19,322 bases of DNA, taken from positions 1-19,322 of the forward strand of contig JAEVZA010000423.1 of assembly GCA_023392475.1 (NCBI GenBank), given 5' to 3'. This document shows positions 7,602 through 13,759 of the stretch, piece after piece (position 1 is the stretch's first letter; each line of letters opens with the position of its first letter). The position numbers and the translations under genes are program-made. The DNA comes from Actinomycetes bacterium (GTDB taxonomy: Bacteria; Actinomycetota; Acidimicrobiia; Acidimicrobiales; Microtrichaceae). The notes beneath the pieces are model-generated. The model saw only the letters and a list, made by a program, of their open reading frames with translations, ran no database searches and had not been told where the DNA came from.

Positions 7602-7781
7602 ATGGCCGACGACGCTGCGACGACGAACGACGGATCGGGTGGGGGCTCGCACAAGCTCCGCTGGCTGGTGCTCATCTCACTCGCCATCGGCGCGATCGTC
7701 GCCGGTCGCCGCTTCGCGCTGAGCCGGTCCGACCGCGAGTTCGAGGAGCGCCTGCGCGGGCTCGACGAGCACCGCGACTGA
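7602..7781 (+). CDS. Small single-span membrane protein, unknown function
   Basis: A 59-residue ORF from ATG 7602 to TGA 7779–7781. Residues 1–18 are polar (Asp, Thr, Gly, Ser). Residues 19–35 (LRWLVLISLAIGAIVAG) form one membrane span, followed by RRFALSRSDREFEERL and an acidic-basic tail that would be cytoplasmic by the positive-inside rule. It belongs to no family I recognise. Its support comes from the -10 hexamer six bases before the ATG, the well-formed membrane segment and its fit between two convergent or divergent neighbours, ending six bases before the bcp stop. It could still be a chance ORF. Confidence 0.6.
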   Translation: MADDAATTNDGSGGGSHKLRWLVLISLAIGAIVAGRRFALSRSDREFEERLRGLDEHRD

Positions 7782-7787
7782 ACGCGC

Positions 7788-8246
7788 TCAGCCCTCCAGC
7801 GCCGCCAGCAGGTTGGTCGGCGTGTCCTTCGGGCTGATCTTGTACCAGGCCTGCTCGATCTTGCCCTTGGGGTCGATCAGGAAGGCCGAGCGGACGATGC
7901 CCATGTACGTCTTGCCGTACATCTTCTTCTCGCCCCACACGCCGTACGCCTCGGCGACGGCGTGCTCGGTGTCGGCGAGGAGCGGGTAGCCGAGGCCGTA
8001 CTTCTCGTCGAAGTTGGCCTGCTTCTTCGGCGTGTCGGGGCTGATGCCGACGATCGCCGTGTCGCCCACCCGGTCGGCGACGTCCCGCAGACCGCAGGCC
8101 TGCGTGGTGCAGCCGGGCGTGTTGGCCTTCGGGTAGAAGAACACGAGCACCCGGCGGCCCTTGAACGACGACAGCTTCACGGTGTCGCCGTGCTGGTCCT
8201 CGAGCGAGATCGACGGGGCCTTGTCACCGGGTTCCAGTTGCGCCAT
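7788..8246 (-). CDS. bcp: Thioredoxin-dependent thiol peroxidase (Bcp/PrxQ-type peroxiredoxin)
   Basis: A 152-residue cytoplasmic peroxiredoxin that reduces hydroperoxides with electrons from thioredoxin. The active-site block FFYPKANTPGCTTQAC carries the peroxidatic Cys46 and, five residues later, the likely resolving Cys51, the PrxQ/Bcp arrangement. Downstream GISPDTPKKQANFDEKYGLGYPLLAD and AFLIDPKGKI are typical of the family. Length is normal. The ATG at 8246 has no Shine-Dalgarno sequence but a TATCCT hexamer seven bases upstream, so it is probably translated from a leaderless mRNA. The gene stands alone: the HU terminator lies upstream and the small ORF is convergent. Confidence 0.96.
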   Translation of the reverse strand: MAQLEPGDKAPSISLEDQHGDTVKLSSFKGRRVLVFFYPKANTPGCTTQACGLRDVADRVGDTAIVGISPDTPKKQANFDEKYGLGYPLLADTEHAVAEAYGVWGEKKMYGKTYMGIVRSAFLIDPKGKIEQAWYKISPKDTPTNLLAALEG

Positions 8247-8253
8247 GGGCGTG

Positions 8254-8259
8254 AGGATA
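8254..8259 (-). promoter_or_regulatory. -10 box of bcp, leaderless arrangement
   Basis: TATCCT on the minus strand is seven bases before the bcp ATG. This is one of the closest matches to TANNNT in the window. No canonical -35 was seen. Confidence 0.5.
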
Positions 8260-8290
8260 CGCGGCGGTGCGACGGCTGCCGGGGAACGAC

Positions 8291-8318
8291 GACGGGCCGC
8301 CCCGGAGGGCGGCCCGTC
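8291..8318 (-). terminator. Perfect GC-rich hairpin downstream of the HU gene
   Basis: GACGGGCCGCCC and GGGCGGCCCGTC form a perfect 12-bp stem with a CGGA loop. On the minus strand it lies about 50 bases after the HU stop and upstream of the bcp promoter. It lacks a clear T tract, as many actinobacterial terminators do. Confidence 0.65.
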
Positions 8319-8369
8319 GGTCGTGATGTACCCCAGCTGTCCCCAGCCTTCCCCAGCGGAGCCGTCGGG

Positions 8370-8654
8370 TCAGTTGCCCGTCTTCGCCCGCGTCTTGAGC
8401 TTGGCGCCGGCCGTGACCTTGGCCGCGTTGGCGGCCGGGACCTGGATCGTCTCACCCGTCTGCGGGTTGCGACCCGTGCGGGCGGCGCGGTGCGTCTGCT
8501 CGAACTTGAGGAAGCCCGGGATGGTCAGGGTGTCCTTCCCCTTGGCGACGATGTCCCCGGCGATGTCCTCGAAGGTGTCCAGCACGGACTGCACGTCCTT
8601 CTTCGAGATGTCGGTCCGCTGGGCGATCGTCTCGACCAGTTCGGTCTTGTTCAT
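8370..8654 (-). CDS. hup: HU-family nucleoid-associated DNA-binding protein
   Basis: A 94-residue histone-like protein that binds and bends DNA as a dimer. MNKTELVETIAQRTDISKKD is the classic HU N-terminus. VLDTFEDIAGDIVAKGKDTLTIPGFLKFE forms the dimer core, and RTGRNPQTGETIQVPA is the DNA-binding arm with the RNPxTG signature and its tip proline. It ends with a short basic tail (AKLKTRAKTGN) and lacks the long lysine/alanine tail of mycobacterial HupB, so it resembles the short HU/HupA type. The ATG has a strong AGGAGG site. The gene has its own leader and terminator and is therefore monocistronic. Confidence 0.95.
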   Translation of the reverse strand: MNKTELVETIAQRTDISKKDVQSVLDTFEDIAGDIVAKGKDTLTIPGFLKFEQTHRAARTGRNPQTGETIQVPAANAAKVTAGAKLKTRAKTGN

Positions 8655-8657
8655 GGT

Positions 8658-8692
8658 TCCTCCTGGTCGACCCCCCTGGAGGATCGGTCGAC
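8658..8692 (-). promoter_or_regulatory. HU mRNA leader with competing inverted repeats around the ribosome-binding site
   Basis: On the minus strand GTCGACC (8686–8692) can pair with GGTCGAC (8666–8672). The loop of that hairpin contains TCCTCC (8678–8683), which is complementary to GGAGGA (8658–8663), the Shine-Dalgarno sequence of the HU gene. The two pairings interleave, and the two-base linker is too short for both to form easily, so they look mutually exclusive. Regulation is inference. Confidence 0.35.
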
Positions 8693-8715
8693 TCCGACGG
8701 CAAATTCCACTGATG

Positions 8716-8744
8716 TAACTAGCACGGCAGCGGGCCGGAAGGAA
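8716..8744 (-). promoter_or_regulatory. Candidate promoter of the HU gene
   Basis: On the minus strand TTCCTT (8739–8744) and TAGTTA (8716–8721) are separated by 17 bases in the most AT-rich stretch nearby. Both hexamers are imperfect. Confidence 0.3.
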
Positions 8745-8764
8745 GCGTTTCCCTTGTGTTTTCA

Positions 8765-8791
8765 GGGATTCGCGCGGAGCGCGCGAATCCC
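8765..8791 (-). terminator. Hairpin downstream of trpA
   Basis: GGGATTCGCGCG and CGCGCGAATCCC form a perfect 12-bp stem around a GAG loop, 21 bases past the trpA stop. There is no U tract on either strand. It most likely ends the trp transcript before the HU promoter. Confidence 0.6.
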
Positions 8792-8812
8792 CGCTCGGCC
8801 GATCCGGGCCCC

Positions 8813-9610
8813 TCAGCCGGCGTCGAGCGCGTCGCGGAAGGTGCCGACGAGCTCGCCGACGGACTCCGGCGAGCCGGTCTCGAGCAACCGCCGCACGACC
8901 GCAGAGCCGACGACGACGCCGTCCGCGACCTCGCAGACCTCGACCGCCTGCTCGGGCGTGGAGATGCCGACGCCGACGAGCACGGGCAGGTCGGTCACGT
9001 CGCGCACGCGCTTCGCGATGACCTTGGCCGACGACGCGAGCGCGCCGCGCTCCCCCGTGACGCCCATCAGCCCGACCGCGTAGACGAACCCGCGCGCCCG
9101 CGCCGCGATGCGCGGCAACCGCTCGTCGGGCGCGGTGGGCGCGGCGAGCATCACGGTCTCCACCCCCGCCGCGTCCGCCGCGGTGCACCACTCGTCGCAC
9201 TCCTCGAGCGGCACGTCGGGCAGGATCGCCGCCGACACGCCGCTCGACAGCAGCGCGCCGGCGAACCGGTCGTAGCCGAAGTGGTCGACGAGGTTGACGT
9301 ACGTCATGACCGCGAGGGGCACGCCGACGTCCGCGCGGGCGAGCTCGTCGAGCAGCCCCGGCGGCGTGGCGCCGTCCTGCAGCGCGAGGTCGGACGCCTC
9401 CTGGATCACCGGGCCGTCCATCACCGGGTCCGAGAACGGGATGCCGACCTCGATCCCGTCGGCGCCGGCGGCCGCGACCGCGGCGAGCGCCGTGGTCCAG
9501 TCGCCGAGGCCGCCGGTCAGGTACGGCACGAGGCACTTGCCGCCCGAGTCGCGCCGCGCCTCGAGCGCCGGCTGCAGCCGGAGCGGACCGCGCGGCTCGC
9601 CGGCGCTCAC
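8813..9610 (-). CDS. trpA: Tryptophan synthase alpha chain
   Basis: A 265-residue TIM-barrel subunit that cleaves indole-3-glycerol phosphate to indole and glyceraldehyde-3-phosphate and passes indole to TrpB. DGIEVGIPFSDPVMDGP holds the catalytic Glu54 and Asp65, matching Glu49 and Asp60 of the Salmonella enzyme. MTYVNL, LPDVPLEE, APTAPDERLP and VGVGISTPEQA follow in family order. The GTG start at 9610 overlaps the trpB stop (GTGA), so the two subunits are translationally coupled, fitting their alpha2-beta2 complex. Length is normal. It is the last gene of the trp block. Confidence 0.97.
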   Translation of the reverse strand: MSAGEPRGPLRLQPALEARRDSGGKCLVPYLTGGLGDWTTALAAVAAAGADGIEVGIPFSDPVMDGPVIQEASDLALQDGATPPGLLDELARADVGVPLAVMTYVNLVDHFGYDRFAGALLSSGVSAAILPDVPLEECDEWCTAADAAGVETVMLAAPTAPDERLPRIAARARGFVYAVGLMGVTGERGALASSAKVIAKRVRDVTDLPVLVGVGISTPEQAVEVCEVADGVVVGSAVVRRLLETGSPESVGELVGTFRDALDAG

Positions 9611-10806
9611 AGCCGGTCCCCCAGGACGTCCATCATCTGCGCGACGTCCTTGTCGCCCCGCCCCGACAGGTTCACGAGCACGCTGCGGCCGGCCAGCCGG
9701 GCCCGCTCCCGGGACACCCAGGCCAGGGCGTGGGCCGACTCGAGCGCCGGGATGATGCCCTCGGTCCGGCTGAGCAGCACGAAGGCCTCCACGACCTCCT
9801 CGTCGGTGACCGGCTCGTAGGTGGCGCGGCCGACGTCGTGCAGGTGCGAGTGCTCCGGCCCGACGCCCGGGTAGTCGAGGCCGGCGGAGATCGACTCCGC
9901 CTCGACGACCTGCCCGAACTCGTCCTGCATCAGGTAGCTGCGCATGCCGTGGACGATGCCCGGTACGCCGTGGCCCACCGCGGCGCCGCGGGCCGGCTCC
10001 ACGCCGACCAGCTCCACGCCGGGCTCCTCCGCGAACCCCGAGAAGATGCCCGCCGCGTTGGAGCCGCCGCCCACGCAGGCGACCACGACGTCGGGCGGCC
10101 CGCCGAGGAGCGCCGCGCACTGGGCGTGCGCCTCGATGCCGATCACGCGGTGGAACTCCCGGACCATCCACGGGTACGGGTGCGGTCCCATCACCGAGCC
10201 GAGGCAGTAGTGCGAGTCCTCGACCGTGGCCACCCAGTCGCGCATGGCCTCGTTGACCGCGTCCTTCAGCGTGCGGCTGCCGGAGACCGCCGGCGTGACC
10301 GCGGCACCCAGGAGCCGCATCCGGAACACGTTGAGCTCCTGGCGGGCCATGTCCACCTCGCCCATGTAGACGAGGCACTCCATGCCCAGGAGGGCGGCGG
10401 CGGTGGCCGTGGCCACGCCGTGCTGGCCGGCGCCCGTCTCGGCGACGAGGCGGCGCTTGCCCATCCGCTTCGCCAGGAGGGCCTGGCCGAGCACGTTGTT
10501 GATCTTGTGCGAGCCCGTGTGGTTGAGGTCCTCGCGCTTCAGCAGCACCCGGCAGCCCACCTCGGCCGACAGCCGGTGGCACTCGGTGAGGGGGCTCGGG
10601 CGGCCGGCGTAGTCGGCGAGGAGGGCGTCCAGCTCGGCGCGGAACCCCGGGTCGCCCCAGGCCTCCCGGAACGCCCGGTCGAGCTCGAGGAGGGCGGGCA
10701 TGAGCGATTCGGGCACGAACCGGCCGCCGTAGCCGCCGAAGCGCCCGCGCTCGTCGGGCTCCCCCATGACGGGGTCCTGGGCCGCGTGCGGGTCCGGTGC
10801 GCTCAC
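9607..10806 (-). CDS. trpB: Tryptophan synthase beta chain
   Basis: A PLP-dependent enzyme that condenses indole with serine to tryptophan. GRFGGYGGRFVPESLMPAL opens the conserved part, NHTGSHKINN contains the PLP lysine (codon at 10504–10506), and ETGAGQHGVATA, VGGGSNAAG and LSGRGDKD follow. The start is uncertain. GTG 10806 gives 399 residues and has TACCGT six bases upstream, matching a leaderless start. ATG 10767 gives 386 residues, has AGGA eight bases upstream and places the PLP lysine at 88, close to Lys87 of Salmonella. I kept the GTG because the same hexamer spacing occurs at trpF and bcp. Confidence 0.96.
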   Translation of the reverse strand: MSAPDPHAAQDPVMGEPDERGRFGGYGGRFVPESLMPALLELDRAFREAWGDPGFRAELDALLADYAGRPSPLTECHRLSAEVGCRVLLKREDLNHTGSHKINNVLGQALLAKRMGKRRLVAETGAGQHGVATATAAALLGMECLVYMGEVDMARQELNVFRMRLLGAAVTPAVSGSRTLKDAVNEAMRDWVATVEDSHYCLGSVMGPHPYPWMVREFHRVIGIEAHAQCAALLGGPPDVVVACVGGGSNAAGIFSGFAEEPGVELVGVEPARGAAVGHGVPGIVHGMRSYLMQDEFGQVVEAESISAGLDYPGVGPEHSHLHDVGRATYEPVTDEEVVEAFVLLSRTEGIIPALESAHALAWVSRERARLAGRSVLVNLSGRGDKDVAQMMDVLGDRL

Positions 10807-10812
10807 GGGCGC

Positions 10813-10818
10813 ACGGTA
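10813..10818 (-). promoter_or_regulatory. -10-like hexamer before trpB
   Basis: TACCGT on the minus strand lies six bases before GTG 10806. It sits in the loop of a perfect 6-bp inverted repeat (GGGCGC at 10807–10812, GCGCCC at 10819–10824), which might also block read-through from trpF. Confidence 0.35.
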
Positions 10819-10868
10819 GCGCCCACCGCGGACGGCCCCGAAACGGGTAACCGCCCGGTCGAGGCGGC

Positions 10869-11534
10869 CTAGAGGCCGGACTCGGCCCAGTCGAAGGGGC
10901 CGTGGCCCTCCGGGTGGTACGGCCGGGGCGCCGCGGCGCGCGCGGCCCGGATGAACGCCTGCACCTTCCGCGCGTCCTTGCGGCTCGGGTCACCCGCCGC
11001 CTCGACGCCGGTCGACACGTCGACCCCCCACGGCTTCACCTCGCGCACCGCGTCGGCGACGTTGGCCGGCGTGAGGCCGCCGGCGAGGATCGTGCGGCGC
11101 CCCACGGGCACCCCCTCGGCGAGCGACCAGTCGAACACCTTGCCGGAGCCCGGCGCCGGCGAGTCGAGCAGCAGGGCGTCGGCGCCGTACTCGTCGAAGT
11201 GGCGGAGCGCCGGGTCGCCGGCGGCGAGGGCCACGATCAGGGCCTGCACGTACGGGCGGATCTCGGCCGCGTCGGCCGGCGACTCGTGGCCGTGGAGCTG
11301 CACCGCCCGCAGGCCAGCGTCGAGCACGGCGTCGATCACGAGCTGCGGCGACTGGTCGCGGAAGACCCCGACCGTGACGACCTCCGGCGGGAGGCGCTTC
11401 ACGATGTCACGCACCGTGCCGACCGGGACCTGACGGGGGCTCGGCGCGAGGACGAACCCGACCGCATCGGCACCGAGGGCGACGGCGGCGAGCGCGTCCT
11501 CCTCGTTCGTGATGCCGCAGATCTTGACGAACAC
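10869..11534 (-). CDS. trpF: Phosphoribosylanthranilate isomerase
   Basis: A 221-residue TIM-barrel enzyme that converts phosphoribosylanthranilate to its ribulose derivative, the step before TrpC. MFVKICGITNEEDA carries the catalytic Cys6. AVQLHGHESP, LLLDSPAPGSGKVFDW with the general-acid Asp, ILAGGLTPANV and GVDVSTGVEAAG with the phosphate-binding region are all in place. The C-terminal tail after about residue 200 is basic and proline-rich, slightly longer than usual. The GTG start has no good Shine-Dalgarno sequence but TAGCCT lies six bases upstream. It is 61 bases downstream of trpC, so it may have its own transcript as well. Confidence 0.96.
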   Translation of the reverse strand: MFVKICGITNEEDALAAVALGADAVGFVLAPSPRQVPVGTVRDIVKRLPPEVVTVGVFRDQSPQLVIDAVLDAGLRAVQLHGHESPADAAEIRPYVQALIVALAAGDPALRHFDEYGADALLLDSPAPGSGKVFDWSLAEGVPVGRRTILAGGLTPANVADAVREVKPWGVDVSTGVEAAGDPSRKDARKVQAFIRAARAAAPRPYHPEGHGPFDWAESGL

Positions 11535-11540
11535 GACCCG

Positions 11541-11546
11541 AGGCTA
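11541..11546 (-). promoter_or_regulatory. -10-like hexamer before trpF
   Basis: TAGCCT on the minus strand is six bases before the trpF GTG, suggesting a leaderless transcript starting inside the trp block. Confidence 0.4.
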
Positions 11547-11550
11547 GTGG

Positions 11551-11568
11551 CGGCACCTCGTCGTGCCG
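11551..11568 (-). terminator. Weak hairpin between trpC and trpF
   Basis: CGGCAC and GTGCCG form a 6-bp stem around CTCGTC in the 61-base gap. It has no T tract. It could attenuate read-through from trpC into trpF, but such short stems are frequent in GC-rich DNA. Confidence 0.2.
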
Positions 11569-11595
11569 TGGAGGGTTTCCGTGCGTGCCGGCGGC

Positions 11596-12381
11596 TCAGG
11601 GTCTCGGGACGCGGAGCCGGGCGAGCCGGTCGCCGGGCGTGCCGGCGGTGACGAGGTGCTCCCCCACCAGCACGGCGTCGTACCCGGCGGTGGCCAGGGC
11701 GACGGCGTCGTCGGGCCCGCGGACCCCCGACTCGGCGACGCTGGCGGCGGTCGACGGGATCGCGCCCGCCATGCGCACGGCCCGCTCCTGGTCCACCTCG
11801 AACGTGACGAGGTCGCGCTGGTTGACCCCGATCAGGTCGCCCGGTGTGGTGGCCAGCGCCCGCTCGAGCTCCTCCTCGTCGTGGACCTCCACGAGCACGT
11901 CGAGACCCAGGTCCACGGCCAGCGCCGCGAAGTCGGCGAGCTCGGCGTCGTCGAGCGCGGCGGCGATGAGCAGCACGCAGTCGGCCCCCATCAGGCGCGC
12001 GTCGCACACGTCGTTGGCGGCGACCGTGAAGTCCTTGCGGAGCACCGGCACGTCGACGGCCGCACGGGCGGCGGCGAGGTCCTCGGGTGAACCTCCGAAC
12101 GCGTCGGCGTCGGTCAGCACGGAGAGGCACGCGGCGCCGGCCGCCGCGTAGTCGGCGGCCAGCACCGCCGGGTCGAGGTCGGGGGCGAGGTCGCCCTTGG
12201 ACGGCGACCGCCGCTTCACCTCCGCGATCACCGCGAGCTCCGTGCCGGCACGGAGCGCGTCCCGGAACCCCCGGCACGGCGGCAGCTCACGGGCGCGCTC
12301 GGCGAGCTCGCCGGTGGCACGTGCGTCGGTCGCCGCGTCGGCGCGGTGCCGGGCGAGGATGGCGTCGAGGTAGGTGGCCAT
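11596..12381 (-). CDS. trpC: Indole-3-glycerol phosphate synthase
   Basis: A 261-residue TIM-barrel enzyme that closes the indole ring and decarboxylates, producing the TrpA substrate. Family blocks in order are AEVKRRSPSKG (catalytic Glu and Lys), LSVLTDADAFGGS, PVLRKDF (catalytic Lys), GADCVLLIAA, VEVHDEEEL, IGVNQRDL and VAESGV. Length matches the stand-alone enzyme; TrpF is a separate gene here, unlike the E. coli fusion. ATG 12381 is 13 bases after the J-domain gene stop. TAGCGT, ten bases upstream and including that gene's TAG stop, might be a -10 box. Confidence 0.97.
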   Translation of the reverse strand: MATYLDAILARHRADAATDARATGELAERARELPPCRGFRDALRAGTELAVIAEVKRRSPSKGDLAPDLDPAVLAADYAAAGAACLSVLTDADAFGGSPEDLAAARAAVDVPVLRKDFTVAANDVCDARLMGADCVLLIAAALDDAELADFAALAVDLGLDVLVEVHDEEELERALATTPGDLIGVNQRDLVTFEVDQERAVRMAGAIPSTAASVAESGVRGPDDAVALATAGYDAVLVGEHLVTAGTPGDRLARLRVPRP

Positions 12382-12391
12382 GGCGGCGGCG

Positions 12392-12397
12392 ACGCTA
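12392..12397 (-). promoter_or_regulatory. Possible -10 hexamer before trpC
   Basis: TAGCGT on the minus strand lies ten bases before the trpC ATG and shares its first three bases with the upstream stop codon. The spacing is longer than at the other leaderless candidates, so it is weaker. Confidence 0.2.
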
Positions 12398-12979
12398 CCG
12401 ACTCCCCCGCCCGCGGCGGGAGTCGTGGCGCTGCTCGTTGATCTGGCTGCGGAACACGGCCACCAGCGGGGCGCCGATGAACAGCAGCCCGGCGAGCAGG
12501 AGCAGGGCGATCGCGAACGCCATGAGCTCCCGCATCCCGACGACGAGGCTGACCGCGAACACGACCACGCCCAGGAGCAGCAGGAGCGGCGGGCCGGCAC
12601 CGAGGAGCCGGCCGACCGCGGTGTCGGGGTCGTACTCGTCGGGCTCGTAGCGCCAGCGGTCGTCGTCGTCCTCGTCGGCGTCGTGGATCGGCCGGAAGTC
12701 CGTCGACGGCTGGTGGAGGTGCGGGCCGCCGGGCGCCGCCGGCGACCCGGCAGCCGCCCCACCCCGGCCGCGGTCCCGGTCGTACGCGGCGCGCCGGCCG
12801 GGGTCGCCGAGGACGGACCAGGCCGCGTTGATGTCTCGCATGCGGGCCTGCGCCCGGTCCTGCGCACGTGGGTCGTCCTGCAGGTCGGGGTGGTGCTCTC
12901 TGGCGAGGCGCAGGTAGGCGCGGCGGATGTCCTCCGGGGCCGCGTCGGGGGCCACGCCGAGGGCGTCGTAGGGGCTCAC
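12395..12979 (-). CDS. Membrane-anchored J-domain (DnaJ-like) protein
   Basis: A 194-residue protein with an N-terminal J domain and two C-terminal membrane spans. SPYDALGVAPDAAPEDIRRAYLRL is helix I–II, HPD at residues 30–32 is the DnaK-stimulating motif, and INAAWSVLGDPGRRAAYDRDR is helix III–IV. A Gly/Pro linker and an acidic stretch (about 100–119) lead to spans at about 130–149 and 153–176. It has no zinc-finger or substrate-binding domain, so it is a J-protein recruiting DnaK at the membrane, client unknown. GTG 12979 has GGAG four bases upstream; GTGs at 12997 and 13003 are alternatives. It lies 13 bases before trpC and is divergent from the response regulator. Confidence 0.85.
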   Translation of the reverse strand: MSPYDALGVAPDAAPEDIRRAYLRLAREHHPDLQDDPRAQDRAQARMRDINAAWSVLGDPGRRAAYDRDRGRGGAAAGSPAAPGGPHLHQPSTDFRPIHDADEDDDDRWRYEPDEYDPDTAVGRLLGAGPPLLLLLGVVVFAVSLVVGMRELMAFAIALLLLAGLLFIGAPLVAVFRSQINEQRHDSRRGRGSR

Positions 12980-13047
12980 CGCGCTCCATGCTGGCACGCC
13001 CACCGGGCACCGGGACCGGTGCGCGCCGGTCCGGAGCGCGGGCCCGG

Positions 13048-13053
13048 TAGAAC
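13048..13053 (+). promoter_or_regulatory. Possible -10 hexamer of the two-component operon
   Basis: TAGAAC lies six bases before ATG 13060, but lacks the final T. The intervening GGTGGG could also act as a poor ribosome-binding site, so leaderless initiation is only one reading. Confidence 0.25.
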
Positions 13054-13059
13054 GGTGGG

Positions 13060-13749
13060 ATGTCTGCGAGCGTGGCGACGGTGGTCGTGGTCGAGGACGA
13101 CCCCGACATCGCGGACCTGCTCGACCTGTACCTCCGCCGCGACGGCCACCGCGTCTACCTCGCGCCCACGGGCGAGTCGGGCCTGCACCTCATCGCCACG
13201 CACCGACCGGCCGTCGTCATCCTCGACGTCGGCCTGCCCGACGTCGACGGCCTCGAGGTGTGCCGCCGGGTGCGATCCGCGGACCCCGGGGTGGCGATCA
13301 TCTTCCTCACGGCCCGCGACGAGGAGGTCGACCGCGTGCTCGGCCTCGAGCTCGGCGCGGACGACTACGTGACCAAGCCCTTCTCGCCCCGCGAGGTGGC
13401 GGCGCGGGTCAAGGCCCAGCTGCGCCGTGCGGGCGCCGGTGCCGGCGCGCAGGACGGCACGTCGCCCGTGACCAGCGTCGGTCCCGTGGAGGTCGACCTC
13501 GGGCGCCACGAGGTGCGCGTCGACGGGCGGCCCGTGCTGCTCGCCACCCAGGAGTTCGACCTGCTCGCGCTGCTCTGCCGCAACCGCGGCCTCGCCCTCA
13601 GCCGCCGCCAGATCCTCGACGGGGCGTGGGGCGAGGACTGGGTCGGCGACGAGCGCACCGTCGACGTCCACGTGCGCCAGCTCCGCCGCAAGCTCGGCGA
13701 CGACCTCCCGCTCGCCACCGTGTGGGGCGTCGGGTACCGGCTGGACTGA
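13060..13749 (+). CDS. OmpR/PhoB-family response regulator
   Basis: A 229-residue DNA-binding transcription regulator. The receiver domain (about 7–120) has the acidic pocket Asp13/Asp14, the phospho-acceptor Asp56 in VVILDVGLPDVDG, Thr84, and Lys106 in DDYVTKPF. After an Ala/Gly linker the winged-helix domain begins near VGPVEVDLGRHEV and contains LATQEFDLLALL, LSRRQILDGAWG and the recognition region ERTVDVHVRQLRRKLGDD, ending VWGVGYRLD. All key residues are present. It is ten bases upstream of its kinase gene. The targets are unknown. It lies between two halves of the trp locus, in opposite orientation. Confidence 0.96.
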   Translation: MSASVATVVVVEDDPDIADLLDLYLRRDGHRVYLAPTGESGLHLIATHRPAVVILDVGLPDVDGLEVCRRVRSADPGVAIIFLTARDEEVDRVLGLELGADDYVTKPFSPREVAARVKAQLRRAGAGAGAQDGTSPVTSVGPVEVDLGRHEVRVDGRPVLLATQEFDLLALLCRNRGLALSRRQILDGAWGEDWVGDERTVDVHVRQLRRKLGDDLPLATVWGVGYRLD

Positions 13750-13759
13750 TCGGCGGACC

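Noticed and set aside
6600..7652. Methyltransferase with a 70-residue N-terminal extension
   Set aside because: The extension is translated from the tRNA-Leu gene and its promoter. ATG 7442 has a good Shine-Dalgarno sequence and begins the conserved protein.
8658..8692. H-type pseudoknot in the HU leader
   Set aside because: The two-base linker would have to cross a seven-pair helix, which is too short. Alternative hairpins explain the complementarity better.
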